This document shows, piece by piece, positions 43,786 through 52,481 of a stretch of DNA of 64,000 nt. The notes under the pieces were generated by a model that was not told the origin of the DNA, ran no database searches, and saw only the letters and a list, made by a program, of their open reading frames with translations. Where the stretch lies: the NCBI GenBank assembly GCA_045586185.1, contig JAZMZV010000029.1, forward strand, positions 1-64,000, written 5' to 3'. A program made the translations under genes and the position numbers. How positions within the stretch are numbered: position 1 is the stretch's first letter; each line of letters starts with the position of its first letter. Source of the stretch: RUG11551 sp045586185 (GTDB lineage: Bacteria > Planctomycetota > Planctomycetia > Pirellulales > Thermoguttaceae).

Positions 43786-45257
43786 AGCTATCCGACTTTT
43801 TAAAACATCACGGAATTATCTCTAATCCGTTTGCGGAAGAGGACGCTCAATCTGACATCGTTTTTCAGAACGGCTGTCTGGAAACGTCGCGTCACCCGGC
43901 GTGGGACAAGATTTTCGGCGATCCGGAGCTGCCGTCCACGTCGATTGTATTTGGCGAAAAAGGGTCTGGAAAAACCGCTCTGAAAATTCAGATGAACCGG
44001 CAAATCGGCAAATACAATCAGGAGAATCCGGACAAACAGGATTTTGTAATTCAGTACGACGACTTCAATCCGTTTCTGGACGCGTTTCAGGAACGCTTTT
44101 CCAAATTCTGGCGCAAGCCCGCGACGCTTCTTAAGGCGTGGAAATTGTGGGATCACATAGACGCCATTTTGACGCTGGGCGTTACAAAGCTGACGGATCA
44201 GGCGCTCCAGGTTCGCGACGCCAACGGGAACGTTGACCCGGAATTGAATCTCAAAGCCTTGGACGACAACCAAAAACGGGACTTCCTTCTCCTTGCGGCT
44301 CTGTACGACCAGTCGCCCTCCGGCGGTCAGTACGGTCGCTGGACAAAGCTTCGCAAAAAGCTGGGCGTTTACAATCTGGCGGCGTGGAAATGGTTTTCCG
44401 TTGCCGCCGCATGGCTTTTGCTCTTTTTACTCTGCGCCGTTGGATTATGGCGGATGGAAGTTCTCAAAAGCAGTCACATCCTGAGCGTGTACTTTTGGAT
44501 AGTTCTGTTTATTGGATTTGTTCCATGGATATGGCGATTTGTTACGTTGCATTGGGAAGCGCGCAAGCTCTGGAAAAACCTTCGAGTTCGCAATTTCGAC
44601 AAAGCGCCCATGCGGCAGATTCTGATGGACACGCCAACGTCACAGCTAACCGGTCAGCCGCTGCCAACCCGCGCGCAGTCAGACGACCGTTACGCGCTGC
44701 TGGAAAAGTTCTCGAACCTGACCAAGGTTTTAGGATACAAGTCGATTGTCGTCCTTGTCGACCGCGTTGACGAACCGTATATGATTACCGGTTCTGCGCC
44801 GCTGATGCGCGATTTCATCTGGCCGCTTCTGGACAACAAACTGCTCAAGTATCCAGACGTTGCCTTCAAACTGCTCTTGCCGGCGGAACTGAACGACTTC
44901 GCCAAAAAAGAAGGCTCCGAGTTCAACGAACGAAGCCGACTCGATAAACAAAACCTCATTCCGTCTTTGACGTGGACGGGACATTCCCTTTACGATTTGG
45001 TCAACGCCCGACTTGCCGCCTGCACCGACAACACGATGGTTGACGTTCCCGAAACGCTGGATAAATGGTTTGACGACAACATGACCTTTGACCATCTGAC
45101 AAGCTCGCTGGAACGAATCCGAACGCCGCGCCGCGTTTTCAAATTCCTGTACGAGCTGATGTGCGAACACGCTCAATCGTTTACTGACCAGAATCCGCAA
45201 TGGAGAATCGCAACCAGCGAATTCGACGGAACGTTGAAACATTTTTTGAAGGATTGA
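43782..45257 (+). CDS. Membrane P-loop ATPase
   Basis: The 491-aa protein has Walker A FGEKGSGKTALK near residue 60. Two adjacent membrane helices lie at about residues 205-225 and 236-257 (VAAAWLLLFLLCAVGLW, then FWIVLFIGFVPWIW). A Walker B-like VVLVDRVDEP near 327 is followed by helical regions. This layout recalls KAP-type NTPases, where the membrane pair interrupts the P-loop domain. Function is unknown; some KAP proteins take part in membrane or defence complexes. It overlaps queG and precedes a heptamer array. Confidence 0.75.
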   Translation: MKLSDFLKHHGIISNPFAEEDAQSDIVFQNGCLETSRHPAWDKIFGDPELPSTSIVFGEKGSGKTALKIQMNRQIGKYNQENPDKQDFVIQYDDFNPFLDAFQERFSKFWRKPATLLKAWKLWDHIDAILTLGVTKLTDQALQVRDANGNVDPELNLKALDDNQKRDFLLLAALYDQSPSGGQYGRWTKLRKKLGVYNLAAWKWFSVAAAWLLLFLLCAVGLWRMEVLKSSHILSVYFWIVLFIGFVPWIWRFVTLHWEARKLWKNLRVRNFDKAPMRQILMDTPTSQLTGQPLPTRAQSDDRYALLEKFSNLTKVLGYKSIVVLVDRVDEPYMITGSAPLMRDFIWPLLDNKLLKYPDVAFKLLLPAELNDFAKKEGSEFNERSRLDKQNLIPSLTWTGHSLYDLVNARLAACTDNTMVDVPETLDKWFDDNMTFDHLTSSLERIRTPRRVFKFLYELMCEHAQSFTDQNPQWRIATSEFDGTLKHFLKD

Positions 45258-45260
45258 CCT

Positions 45261-45295
45261 ATTCCCTATTCCCTACTCCCTATTCCCTACTCCCT
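45261..45295. repeat. Heptamer array D (five units)
   Basis: ATTCCCT, ATTCCCT, ACTCCCT, ATTCCCT, ACTCCCT, then AAACTCCC and the ATG of the nitroreductase gene at 45304. No other ribosome site exists, so the array itself forms the leader. Confidence 0.8.
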
Positions 45296-45303
45296 AAACT
45301 CCC

Positions 45304-45831
45304 ATGACCGAACCCTACGACCTGTCACTGTTTACCGCTCGGCGAAGCTGCCGAAATTTCAAGCCGGAACCGATTCCGGAAGACGTCCTCAACAAGATTC
45401 TCAAAGCCGGAACGTTTGCCGCCACCGGACGCGGTTTTCAATCGCCGATTATGATTGCTGTTACAAACAAAGAACTCCGGGATAAGCTGTCCAAAATCAA
45501 CGGCGAGATACTTGGAACGACCAACGACCCGTTCTACGGCGCGCCGACTGTCGTTATCGTTTTGGCGGACAAGAGCAAACCAACCTATCTTTACGACGGA
45601 TCGCTCGTCATCGGCAACCTCATGCTGGCGGCAACCGCTTGCGGCGTGGCGTCCTGCTGGATTCATCGCGCCAAGGAGGAATTTGAACGCCCGGAAGGCA
45701 AAGAGATTCTTCAACAGCTGGGCATTACCGGCGATTACGAAGGCATCGGACATTGCGTCCTGGGATACCCCGCCGCGCCTCTGCCCGCTCCCGCGCCGAG
45801 AAAAGAAAATTACGTGTATTTTATTAGGTAA
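45304..45831 (+). CDS. Nitroreductase-family protein
   Basis: The 175-aa FMN-binding protein is typical in size of small nitroreductases. The N-terminal ARRSCRNFKPEPIP motif supplies phosphate-binding Arg. GTFAATGRGFQSPIM and the central SLVIGNLMLAATACGVASCW helix are family hallmarks. The C-terminus is IGHCVLGYPAAPLP. Likely substrates are quinones or nitro compounds with NAD(P)H. The start follows array D directly; the stop (TAA 45829-45831) lies in the first units of array E. Confidence 0.9.
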   Translation: MTEPYDLSLFTARRSCRNFKPEPIPEDVLNKILKAGTFAATGRGFQSPIMIAVTNKELRDKLSKINGEILGTTNDPFYGAPTVVIVLADKSKPTYLYDGSLVIGNLMLAATACGVASCWIHRAKEEFERPEGKEILQQLGITGDYEGIGHCVLGYPAAPLPAPAPRKENYVYFIR

Positions 45832-45926
45832 TAGGAAATAGGGAATAGGGAGTAGTAGATTTTCGTTTTATAATTCCTCCTCCTGATTTCCTATTCCCTA
45901 CTCCCCACTCCCTACTCCCTTCCTAC
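45826..45926. repeat. Heptamer array E (inverted halves)
   Basis: Left units AGGTAAT, AGGAAAT, AGGGAAT, AGGGAGT (45826-45853); right units ATTTCCT, ATTCCCT, ACTCCCC, ACTCCCT, ACTCCCT (45886-45920). The two halves are reverse complements and can form a long stem. The right half abuts the ATG of the protease gene. Confidence 0.75.
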
Positions 45927-45927
45927 A

Positions 45928-47079
45928 ATGTCCGAACCAGAACAAACCAGCCAAACAGAGCAGACTCCAGAACAGCTCGAAGAAGCGCGTCAGTACGATC
46001 GCGCGCAGCTCAAATTGACGCTCATTGACAAAGCGGTAGACTTCCTCTTTTTAGGCGTGATGGCGTTTGTATTCGCCAAACCGCTGGGAGATTGGATCGC
46101 CAGTTTGCCGTGGGCGCAGTCCACGCTCATTCAGGCTGTTACAATCGTCGCGATTGTCTTCGCGCTGCACGTAATTGTGTCACTGCCGATTTCGTTCTAC
46201 AGCGGGTTTGTCCTGGAACACAAATTCAACCTCAGCAAGATGACGTTCAGCGGTTGGCTTTGGAAAAAAGTCAAGCTGTGGATTCTGACCGGCTTGATGG
46301 AATGCGCCCTGATGACCGGTCTGTTCCTGCTGATAGTTTATACCGGCGTTTGGTGGATTCCGCTGTCCATTTTGGTATTCTTCGTTCTCAACGTTGTACT
46401 GGGCATGCTGCTGCCGGTTCTCATTTTGCCGCTGTTTTACAAGATTGACCGCGTTAACAACGAAGCCCTTCTTGCCGGTCTGAAACGGCTGACTGAGCCG
46501 ACGACGCTTACTCTGGAAGGCGTGTACAAGATGAACATGTCGGACGAAACGGTTAAGGCAAACGCCATGCTGACCGGATTCGGCAAAACGCGCCGCGTCA
46601 TTTTGGGCGACACGCTTCTATCCAACTTCGAACAGGACGAAATCGAAACCGTCTTCGCTCACGAGATCGGACATCACGTTCACGCTCACCTCTGGAAGAT
46701 GATTCCCTTAAGCCTCGTCTTTTCTCTCGTTGCGTTCGCGCTGTGCGATTTGTTTATTCGAGCGCTGGCTGGTCATTATATGGAATCGTTCTCCTACGCG
46801 GCGCTGCAGCCGTGGATTATCGTCCCGATAGAGTTCTTTTTCATGACGATATTCTCCCTTTACGAACCGTTCAACAACGCAATCAGCCGGCATTTTGAAC
46901 GTCAGGCAGACGCTTACGCCCTGGAGCATTGCGGCGCAGACGCTTATACCCGCGCGTTCTCCCGTCTGGCGACGCTCAACAAAGCCGACCCCAACCCGCC
47001 CCGCTGGGCAGTGATCTGGTTCGACTCCCACCCGCCGATCGGCGAGAGAATTGCTATGGCGCGGGGAGGGAGGCTGTAG
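45928..47079 (+). CDS. M48-family CAAX-type metalloprotease (STE24-like)
   Basis: The 383-aa membrane protein has helices at about 30-50, 65-87, 112-150, 273-290 and 303-325. The zinc motif HEIGHH is near residue 250, and a third ligand lies in the ERQADAYALEHC segment near 330. The region before HExxH (DTLLSNFEQDEIETVFA) is typical of STE24-type M48A peptidases rather than the shorter HtpX. It probably acts in membrane-protein quality control. The start follows array E; the stop (TAG 47077-47079) is part of array F. Confidence 0.85.
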   Translation: MSEPEQTSQTEQTPEQLEEARQYDRAQLKLTLIDKAVDFLFLGVMAFVFAKPLGDWIASLPWAQSTLIQAVTIVAIVFALHVIVSLPISFYSGFVLEHKFNLSKMTFSGWLWKKVKLWILTGLMECALMTGLFLLIVYTGVWWIPLSILVFFVLNVVLGMLLPVLILPLFYKIDRVNNEALLAGLKRLTEPTTLTLEGVYKMNMSDETVKANAMLTGFGKTRRVILGDTLLSNFEQDEIETVFAHEIGHHVHAHLWKMIPLSLVFSLVAFALCDLFIRALAGHYMESFSYAALQPWIIVPIEFFFMTIFSLYEPFNNAISRHFERQADAYALEHCGADAYTRAFSRLATLNKADPNPPRWAVIWFDSHPPIGERIAMARGGRL

Positions 47080-47205
47080 GCAGTAGGCAATAGGCAGTAG
47101 GAAGTGGTTAGTGGTTAGTGGTTAGTGGTTAGTAAGAGCAGCGCTTGCGTCCTTACCACTTACCACTCAAAACTTACCACTGCTGTCGCAACTCGCAACA
47201 TAATA
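47076..47205. repeat. Heptamer array F with core
   Basis: Eight left units drift from GTAGGCA (47076) to GTGGTTA (four copies, 47104-47131). The core AGCAGCGCTTGCGTCC follows (47137-47152). Right units ACCACTT, ACCACTC, AAAACTT, ACCACT complement the GTGGTTA units. An ACTCGCAAC end leads to the ankyrin gene start. It is the longest array in the window. Confidence 0.8.
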
Positions 47206-47207
47206 CC

Positions 47208-48698
47208 ATGACTCAATCGATACTCAACAAAGAATTTGACAGCCAGAGCATAGAGCGTTTTGAACGGATGTTCCAAACGGGAGACTTTGATTTTAATTAT
47301 CGATCTCGTTACATAAAAGGCGCCGTTCTTCACTATGCTGCGTTGTCAGGCAGTCAAAGCCGGATTGAGCTGCTTCTCAAACGTAGAGCAGACATTACGA
47401 TAAAAGACGCCTATAACAGAACCGTCCTGCATTTCGCTGCTCAAAGCGGAAACCTGAAACTGGTTCAGTGGCTGGTTGAACAGGGCTTAAACGTCAAGAA
47501 AAAAGCCGAACTTAAAAGAACAGCGCTGCATTTCGCCGCCGAAAGCGGGAATCTGAAACTGGTTCAGTGGCTCGTCGATCAAGGACTTGACGTCAACGCA
47601 AAAGACTATAATAAAAGTACAGTCTTGCATTGCGCCGCCGAAAGCGGGAATCTGAAGCTGGTTCAGTGGCTCGTTGACCAAGGCGCAAACGTCAATATAA
47701 AAGACTTTTTTAAAAGAACTGTTTTGCATTACGCCATCGAAAGCGAGAATCTGAAGCTGGTTCAATGGCTCGTCAAACAGGGACTAGATGTCAAGACAAT
47801 TGAAAAGGACGACGCGACTACTCTTTTGTTTGATGTCGCGGGATGCGAGAATTTGCAATTGGTTCAGTGGCTCATTAAACAAGGGCTTGACATAAGCGTA
47901 AAAGGCGAACATGAAGAAACGTTTTTACATTTTGCCGCCATGGCGGGGAATCTGAAATTGATTCAGTGGCTTGTTGACCGCGGCGCAAATCTCAATGCTA
48001 ATAATAAATGGAAGCAAACCGTCTTGCATCTTGCCGCCGAAAGCGGAGACTTGGAGTTGGTTCAATGGCTTGTTAAACAGGGAATGGATGTCAAGGCAAA
48101 AGACAAATGGAAGGATACTGTTTTGCATTCTGCCGCTGAAAGTGGGAATCTGGAATTGGTTCAATGGCTTGTCAAACAAGGCGTGGACGTTACAGCAAAA
48201 AACAAGTGGAACAGAACAGCCTTGCATGATGCCGTTAATAGTATTAGCGGGAACGTGGAACTGGTTCAATGGCTCATTGACCAGGGGCTTGACGTCAACG
48301 AAAAAGACAAGGACGGGGATACGATTTTACATTCTGCCGTTTCGAGCGGAAATCTGGCGTTGGTTCAATATCTTGTTGAACGCGGAGCTAAGATCAATGC
48401 TAAAAACAGATGGAAAGATACGGTCTTGCATTATGCCATGGAAGGCGGGTGTTTGGAATTGGTTCAGTGGCTCGTTAAACGCGGAGCAGACGTCAATGCA
48501 GTTAACAAATCGAAGCGGACGCCTTTGCATTTTGCCGTCCAGCACGGTCGTTTGAATTTGAATTTGATTAAATGGCTCGTCGAACAAGGCGCAGACGTCA
48601 ACGCAAAAGACGAATACGGACAGACGATCTTGAAAATTATTCCCGAAAAAGGGAACGTGAGATTGGTTAAATGGCTAAAAGCGCATGGCGCTAAATAG
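47208..48698 (+). CDS. Ankyrin-repeat protein (496 aa)
   Basis: After a 35-residue leader, thirteen ankyrin units of 33-35 residues follow (consensus VLHxAAESGNLxLVQWLV then QGxDVxxK), with a fourteenth partial unit at the end. No signal peptide or membrane helix is visible, so it is probably cytoplasmic and protein-binding. Units differ mostly at surface positions, and the DNA repeats (99 bp) are also similar, suggesting growth by recombination. Repeat 6 is degenerate (LLFDVAGCENLQLVQW). The ATG at 47208 follows array F. The stop TAG (48696-48698) lies in array G. Confidence 0.9.
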   Translation: MTQSILNKEFDSQSIERFERMFQTGDFDFNYRSRYIKGAVLHYAALSGSQSRIELLLKRRADITIKDAYNRTVLHFAAQSGNLKLVQWLVEQGLNVKKKAELKRTALHFAAESGNLKLVQWLVDQGLDVNAKDYNKSTVLHCAAESGNLKLVQWLVDQGANVNIKDFFKRTVLHYAIESENLKLVQWLVKQGLDVKTIEKDDATTLLFDVAGCENLQLVQWLIKQGLDISVKGEHEETFLHFAAMAGNLKLIQWLVDRGANLNANNKWKQTVLHLAAESGDLELVQWLVKQGMDVKAKDKWKDTVLHSAAESGNLELVQWLVKQGVDVTAKNKWNRTALHDAVNSISGNVELVQWLIDQGLDVNEKDKDGDTILHSAVSSGNLALVQYLVERGAKINAKNRWKDTVLHYAMEGGCLELVQWLVKRGADVNAVNKSKRTPLHFAVQHGRLNLNLIKWLVEQGADVNAKDEYGQTILKIIPEKGNVRLVKWLKAHGAK

Positions 48699-48724
48699 GG
48701 AGTAGACAGTAGGCAATAGGGGGG
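48697..48724. repeat. Heptamer array G (four units)
   Basis: AGGGAGT, AGACAGT, AGGCAAT, AGGGGGG, overlapping the ankyrin stop codon. Confidence 0.6.
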
Positions 48725-49098
48725 GAAGACGCGAAACATAGAGTCGAATTGACTGTCTTTTGCTTCTTTTAATCTGTCGCTTTCGGAGAACTGCATAATT
48801 CCGTTCGCTAGGCTCAACGTTCGCTTCGCTCACGCCCACGGGTTTACACCCGGGCTGCGCCTAAATATTCGCTCCATTACCGCCTTCCAACCAATTTTTC
48901 CCCTTCATTCTCTCTATTTTCTCAAAATTTTTAATTTTTTCCAAAAAAATTTCGTTTTACCGCTTTATAATTGCCAAATCTAGTGTATAATATTTTTAAT
49001 GTAGAAAAACGATATTCCATTTTGCGCCCGGGCGTACCGCCGCAAAAGTCGTTTTAATAACCGTTTACCTGTTTTACCCAAATAGAAGGAGTAAAATA
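48725..49098. promoter_or_regulatory. Leader region of the PEP-CTERM gene
   Basis: Holds a copy of the CCCACGGGTTTACACCC repeat family (48818-48862) and a TATAAT box at 48986-48991 with a weak TTTATA at 48964-48969 (16-bp spacing). AGAAGGAG (49084-49091) precedes the ATG at 49099. No gene is seen. Confidence 0.5.
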
Positions 49099-51179
49099 AT
49101 GGCTAATTCTAAAGACTGTTCATTCTGCCCCCCCCCCGCATTTTAACATACGGCGGATTTTCTCTATTAGCTTTTCTGGCTATCCTGTGCGTTGGCTCTT
49201 TCACGCAGGCGGAAACTTATACAGATGACACCATTCCTTCGAGTGGTATTACTACAGACGTTACTTTTGACATCTCAAATGCAGGAACGTATTCTAATAC
49301 AATTTCCGGCTCTGGAACAGTAACTAAAACTGGCGCTGGCGCTCTAACGTTAGATAATAATGGTCAGATATCCACAACCGTTTCAAATGTTGTTGTTGAA
49401 AATGGCACAATGATTGTCAAACCTACTAATAGCTATGCTTATGATGGCGATGGGGCTGCTGGTTTCTGGGGAGGCGCCTCAATTACCGTCAAATCAGGAG
49501 CTACATTGGATTTTCAAAAAATATTTGCCGTATCTCGCAATGTTCCAATTACAGTAGACTGTGGGACGCTAACATTTACACAAGCTTCATACGTCCATGA
49601 TCTAACATTAAATTCTGCATTGGTTAATGGCAATCAGATCATTTATACGGGCATTAATGGAACTCCTGTTTGGAAAGTTAAGGGTGAAGCTTCAACAATC
49701 TACAATACTGTTGAACCTCTTAGAAGCGGCTCCAATACAACCTTTACAGTAAATTTTGATTCTGGCGCTTCGTTAGACATGAAAGGAATCATTCGTGGAT
49801 TAAATATTAAAGGCACAGATGTATTTTTTAATGGAATTGGCGAGAATCCGGGACATTTGAAATTATATGCCACCGCGACCAACAACATAATGAGCGGACT
49901 TGGCGCTATTACAATCAATAATATGAATGTAACGTTAACCGGCGGAGGGGATATAGGTTATCTCCCCAACGGTTATTTTTCAGATTCAACGACTGTTTCT
50001 TTGAAGGATTCTTCTTTAACAACAGATCTTTGGCATACAACCAATACAACGACCTTTACACTTGACCACAGTTCGTTGATTTTTGACGGTAACGTTACCT
50101 CATACATTGATAAGATTTACCTGAAAAATGGTTCAACTATAGCAGGTAAAACATTGGGCGACTCTTTTAATACAGGAGCTATCTGGAATTCAACTTTTTA
50201 TACAGAAAATGGAACTACAGAAAATGTTATGAATTATATTTCTGCCGATATAAAAATGGTTCATACTAATTCAGACTGTACTATAACGTTCAATATTGCA
50301 GACAAAGCCCCGTTAACGGTTTCCGGTAGTTTTATTCCTGGGGGAGATGGTCAATACAATGCGATTGTTAAAAACGGCGCTGGTACATTGACGCTTTCAG
50401 GCGCAAATACTTATGAAGGAGGTGTAACCGTTTCTGCGGGAGTTCTTCAGCTAATCGGCAATGCAATTGATAACGATAAAGGTATTTTTACAGTCAACGA
50501 TGGCGGAACGCTGGAATATAACGTTGCCAGCGGCGAAAAGACGCTTGAGTTTACTAACGCCGCATACGTTCTCGGCAACGGCGATATTCTCAAAACCGGA
50601 GAGGGAAGATTAAAGATTAATACTGATCAATTAACGGGAGATTTACATTTTACGACTGATAATTTTGTTGTTACTTCTGGTCGTGTAGACTTGGAAGGAT
50701 ATATGTTAGGCAATATTGAAGTTGACGCGAACACAGTCTTTTCTCCCGGCAATTCCATTGGCGAGTCAACATTTGGCGGAGGATATATTCTCAAAGACGG
50801 CGCAACGTTGTTGCTGGAAGTTGGGAAAGAAGGCGATACAATTTTGACTGACGTTCTGAATGTTACAGGTTCCACGACGTTTGAAGACGGAGCTATTATC
50901 AAAATCGCGTTGGATTCCAGCTACGATAACGCCTTTGAAGACGGCGATCAGGCGGATATTCAGCTCCCATTAGGAATTCTCGGCGGCGAAGGAAACGCTC
51001 TTGATATGGGTAATCTTGTTTTCCAGTCGAGTATGTTTGATCTGGTTGGGTACGATGCCGGTACAGGCGTTTTGTCCGTTGTCTATTCAGCGCCGGCTGC
51101 CGGCGTTCCCGAACCGTCAACGTGGGTGCTGTTGTTACTCGGCGCCGCGGGGCTACTGTACGTGAGGAAAAGAAAATAA
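49099..51179 (+). CDS. PEP-CTERM beta-helical surface protein, phase-off by one base
   Basis: From ATG 49099 the frame ends after 15 codons because of the C tract (49128-49137). One extra C joins it to a 670-residue frame that begins with a signal-like stretch (GFSLLAFLAILCVGSFTQA) and runs to 51179. The body is Thr/Asn/Gly-rich, with an autotransporter-type unit (GAGTLTLSGANTYEGGVTVS near residue 430). The end is a PEP-CTERM anchor (VPEPSTWVLLL, membrane helix, RKRK). The product would be sorted by an exosortase to the surface. The longest intact frame with ATG is 49410-51179. A sequencing error cannot be excluded. Confidence 0.8.
49128..49137. repeat. Poly-C tract (10 C) in the 5' coding region
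   Basis: A run of ten C lies in codons 10-13 of the PEP-CTERM gene. With ten C the frame stops at TAA 49144-49146. With eleven or eight C the frame continues into the signal peptide and main body. Confidence 0.9.
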
Positions 51180-51181
51180 TA

Positions 51182-51225
51182 GGCGAGCCACGGGTGTAAA
51201 CCCGTGGGCATGAGCGAAGCGAACG
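51182..51225 (-). repeat. 44-bp repeat with CCACGGGT hairpin
   Basis: CCACGGGT / ACCCGTGG hairpin followed by GCATGAGCGAAGCGAACG. An inverted, nearly identical copy lies at 52215-52260 and a diverged one at 48818-48862. Confidence 0.7.
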
Positions 51226-51260
51226 TAGTTACGCTTAAATCGTAAAAGAATAACGCTAAA

Positions 51261-51284
51261 GCGGGAGGAAACTCCCGCTTTTTT
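51261..51284 (+). terminator. Terminator of the PEP-CTERM gene
   Basis: GCGGGAG-GAAA-CTCCCGC followed by six T: a standard rho-independent terminator 81 bp after the stop. Confidence 0.8.
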
Positions 51285-51535
51285 GTTCTGGCGGATTTTA
51301 TCCGCGACCCGGAAACGTTTTCGGCTTCGTCGGAGGTTTTCCCCGGGACTCGTTTCCTTCGGCGGACAGTATGTCCGCGAACCCGCAGGTCTGACGGGCT
51401 ATCCACGTTCAAAAGATTCTTGGAGGCTTCCGCCGCAAAGCGTTCACCAATAAATAACTTTGCGGACTTTGCGTGAGGCTTTCTTCGGCGGACTTCGTCC
51501 GCGACCCGGAAGCGTTTTCGGCTTCGGCGGAGTCG
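51285..51535. repeat. GGCGGA-type hairpin repeats
   Basis: Hairpins at 51290-51305, 51361-51378 and 51487-51502 share GGCGGA(C)...(G)TCCGCGA followed by CCC(GG), with different loops. A fourth at 52130-52147 has GGCGGGCG / CGCCCGC, a pair change that keeps the stem. Two copies also share the next 25 bp (CGGAAxCGTTTTCGGCTTCG). Confidence 0.6.
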
Positions 51536-51537
51536 TA

Positions 51538-51765
51538 ATCTGCGTCCAGAATGGACGCCATTTCTATAACCGTCGACTTTAGTCTACGGGCAGCGAATCG
51601 CTCTACACTCCCCCCTAATCGAGTCAGTCTCTTTTCTTTCCCTCCCTCACGCCAAGCGTGAGGGAGGGAAAGAAAAGAGTATTTGTCGATTTTTTGTTTT
51701 GTTGTCGTCTCCTTCCCCGGAGGTTGAAAACCACCGGTTATAGAAATGCAACCCTTTCAGGGTTA
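51538..51765 (+). repeat. About 230-bp multi-hairpin element, copy 1
   Basis: It contains a GCGTCC / GGACGC hairpin, a CGTCGACTTTAGTCTACGGG block and a perfect 24-bp stem (51629-51652 with 51656-51679, Y-rich arm CTTTCCCTCCCTCACGC). A CCGGAGGTTGAAAACC block and an AACCCT / AGGGTT hairpin follow. A near-identical copy lies in opposite orientation at 54795-55022. No reading frame is conserved. Confidence 0.75.
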
Positions 51766-52273
51766 TGCGGCAGAGGACTGCCGCGTGCCGGGGGGCGAAC
51801 TGGCATTCCTGCGTAAATGATTTTTCTTGTACCGGCAACGTAGCCCGAGGACGGGCTACATCCAGAGGTGGTTTCCGACTGCGTCGTTTTGGTTTGCACA
51901 CTACAAACAAAGCGTAACTTCGTTCGCGTCGCTCTCTCCGTTACAGCCTTTCATTTCTTGCATTCTTCGCAAACATCCTCCGCTGCTCCGCGTCTCCGCG
52001 TGAGATTTTTCGGATTCTTACGCAACCCGGTTTTGTTCGCCGTTCCGGCGAATGCGTAATTCCGTTCGCTTCGCTCTCTCCATTACCGCCTTTCATTTCT
52101 TTGCGAACTTTGCGGCTTAATATTTCTTCGGCGGGCGAAACGCCCGCGAACCGGACTCAACCGTGTACGTGCGCGGGACAATCGTTTTGTTCGCCTATCG
52201 GCGAATGCATAATTCCGTTCGCTTCGCTCATACCCACGGGTTTACACCCGTGGCTCGCCTGAATTATCTATCA
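51766..52273. other. Non-coding repeat-rich stretch
   Basis: No convincing gene. It contains CTGCTCCGCGTCTCCGCGTG (51985-52004), related to 55073-55092, CCTTTCATTTCTT words shared with 55130-55160, hairpin 52130-52147, and the 52215-52260 repeat copy. It looks like accumulated dispersed repeats. Confidence 0.5.
52215..52260 (+). repeat. CCACGGGT hairpin repeat, inverted copy
   Basis: Reverse complement of 51182-51225 with about one mismatch; it lies about 60 bp upstream of the guaA promoter. Confidence 0.7.
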
Positions 52274-52308
52274 CTACTGCCTACTGCCTCTTGCCTACTG
52301 CCTCCCCT
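52274..52308. repeat. Heptamer array H (five units)
   Basis: CTACTGC, CTACTGC, CTCTTGC, CTACTGC, CTCCCCT, just upstream of the guaA promoter. Confidence 0.65.
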
Positions 52309-52320
52309 CTCCCCGCCCTC

Positions 52321-52348
52321 TGGTAAAAAATTTTTTTGGGGTTATAAT
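52321..52348 (+). promoter_or_regulatory. Promoter of guaA
   Basis: TGGTAA (52321-52326), 16 bp including an A/T tract, TATAAT (52343-52348). The ispA promoter at 57370-57397 has the same TGGTAAAAAAT start. Confidence 0.5.
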
Positions 52349-52405
52349 TAAAGATAATTCAATCAAAGGGGAATCTGGAATTGGAAGCAGGAAAATATCA
52401 AGGAA

Positions 52406-52463
52406 GAACGCTTGCGTCAACTCCTCACTCCTAATTCCTAACTCACTACCACTCCTAACTCCA
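52406..52463. repeat. Heptamer array I with core, in the guaA leader
   Basis: Core GAACGCTTGCGTCAA (52406-52420) followed by ACTCCTC, ACTCCTA, ATTCCTA, ACTCACT, ACC, ACTCCTA. It lies between the promoter and the ATG at 52482, so it is transcribed. Confidence 0.75.
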
Positions 52464-52481
52464 AGCTAACATCGAACTACC

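Noticed and set aside
45261..47205. Heptamer arrays as a CRISPR array
   Set aside because: Units are 7 bp with no unique spacers of 25-40 bp and no cas genes nearby.
47208..48698. Ankyrin DNA repeats as a minisatellite or CRISPR
   Set aside because: The 99-bp repeats are in one open frame and encode ankyrin units.
51629..51679. 24-bp stem as a simple rho-independent terminator
   Set aside because: It is part of a longer repeated element with several hairpins and lies about 450 bp beyond the nearest upstream gene; the T-run is weak.
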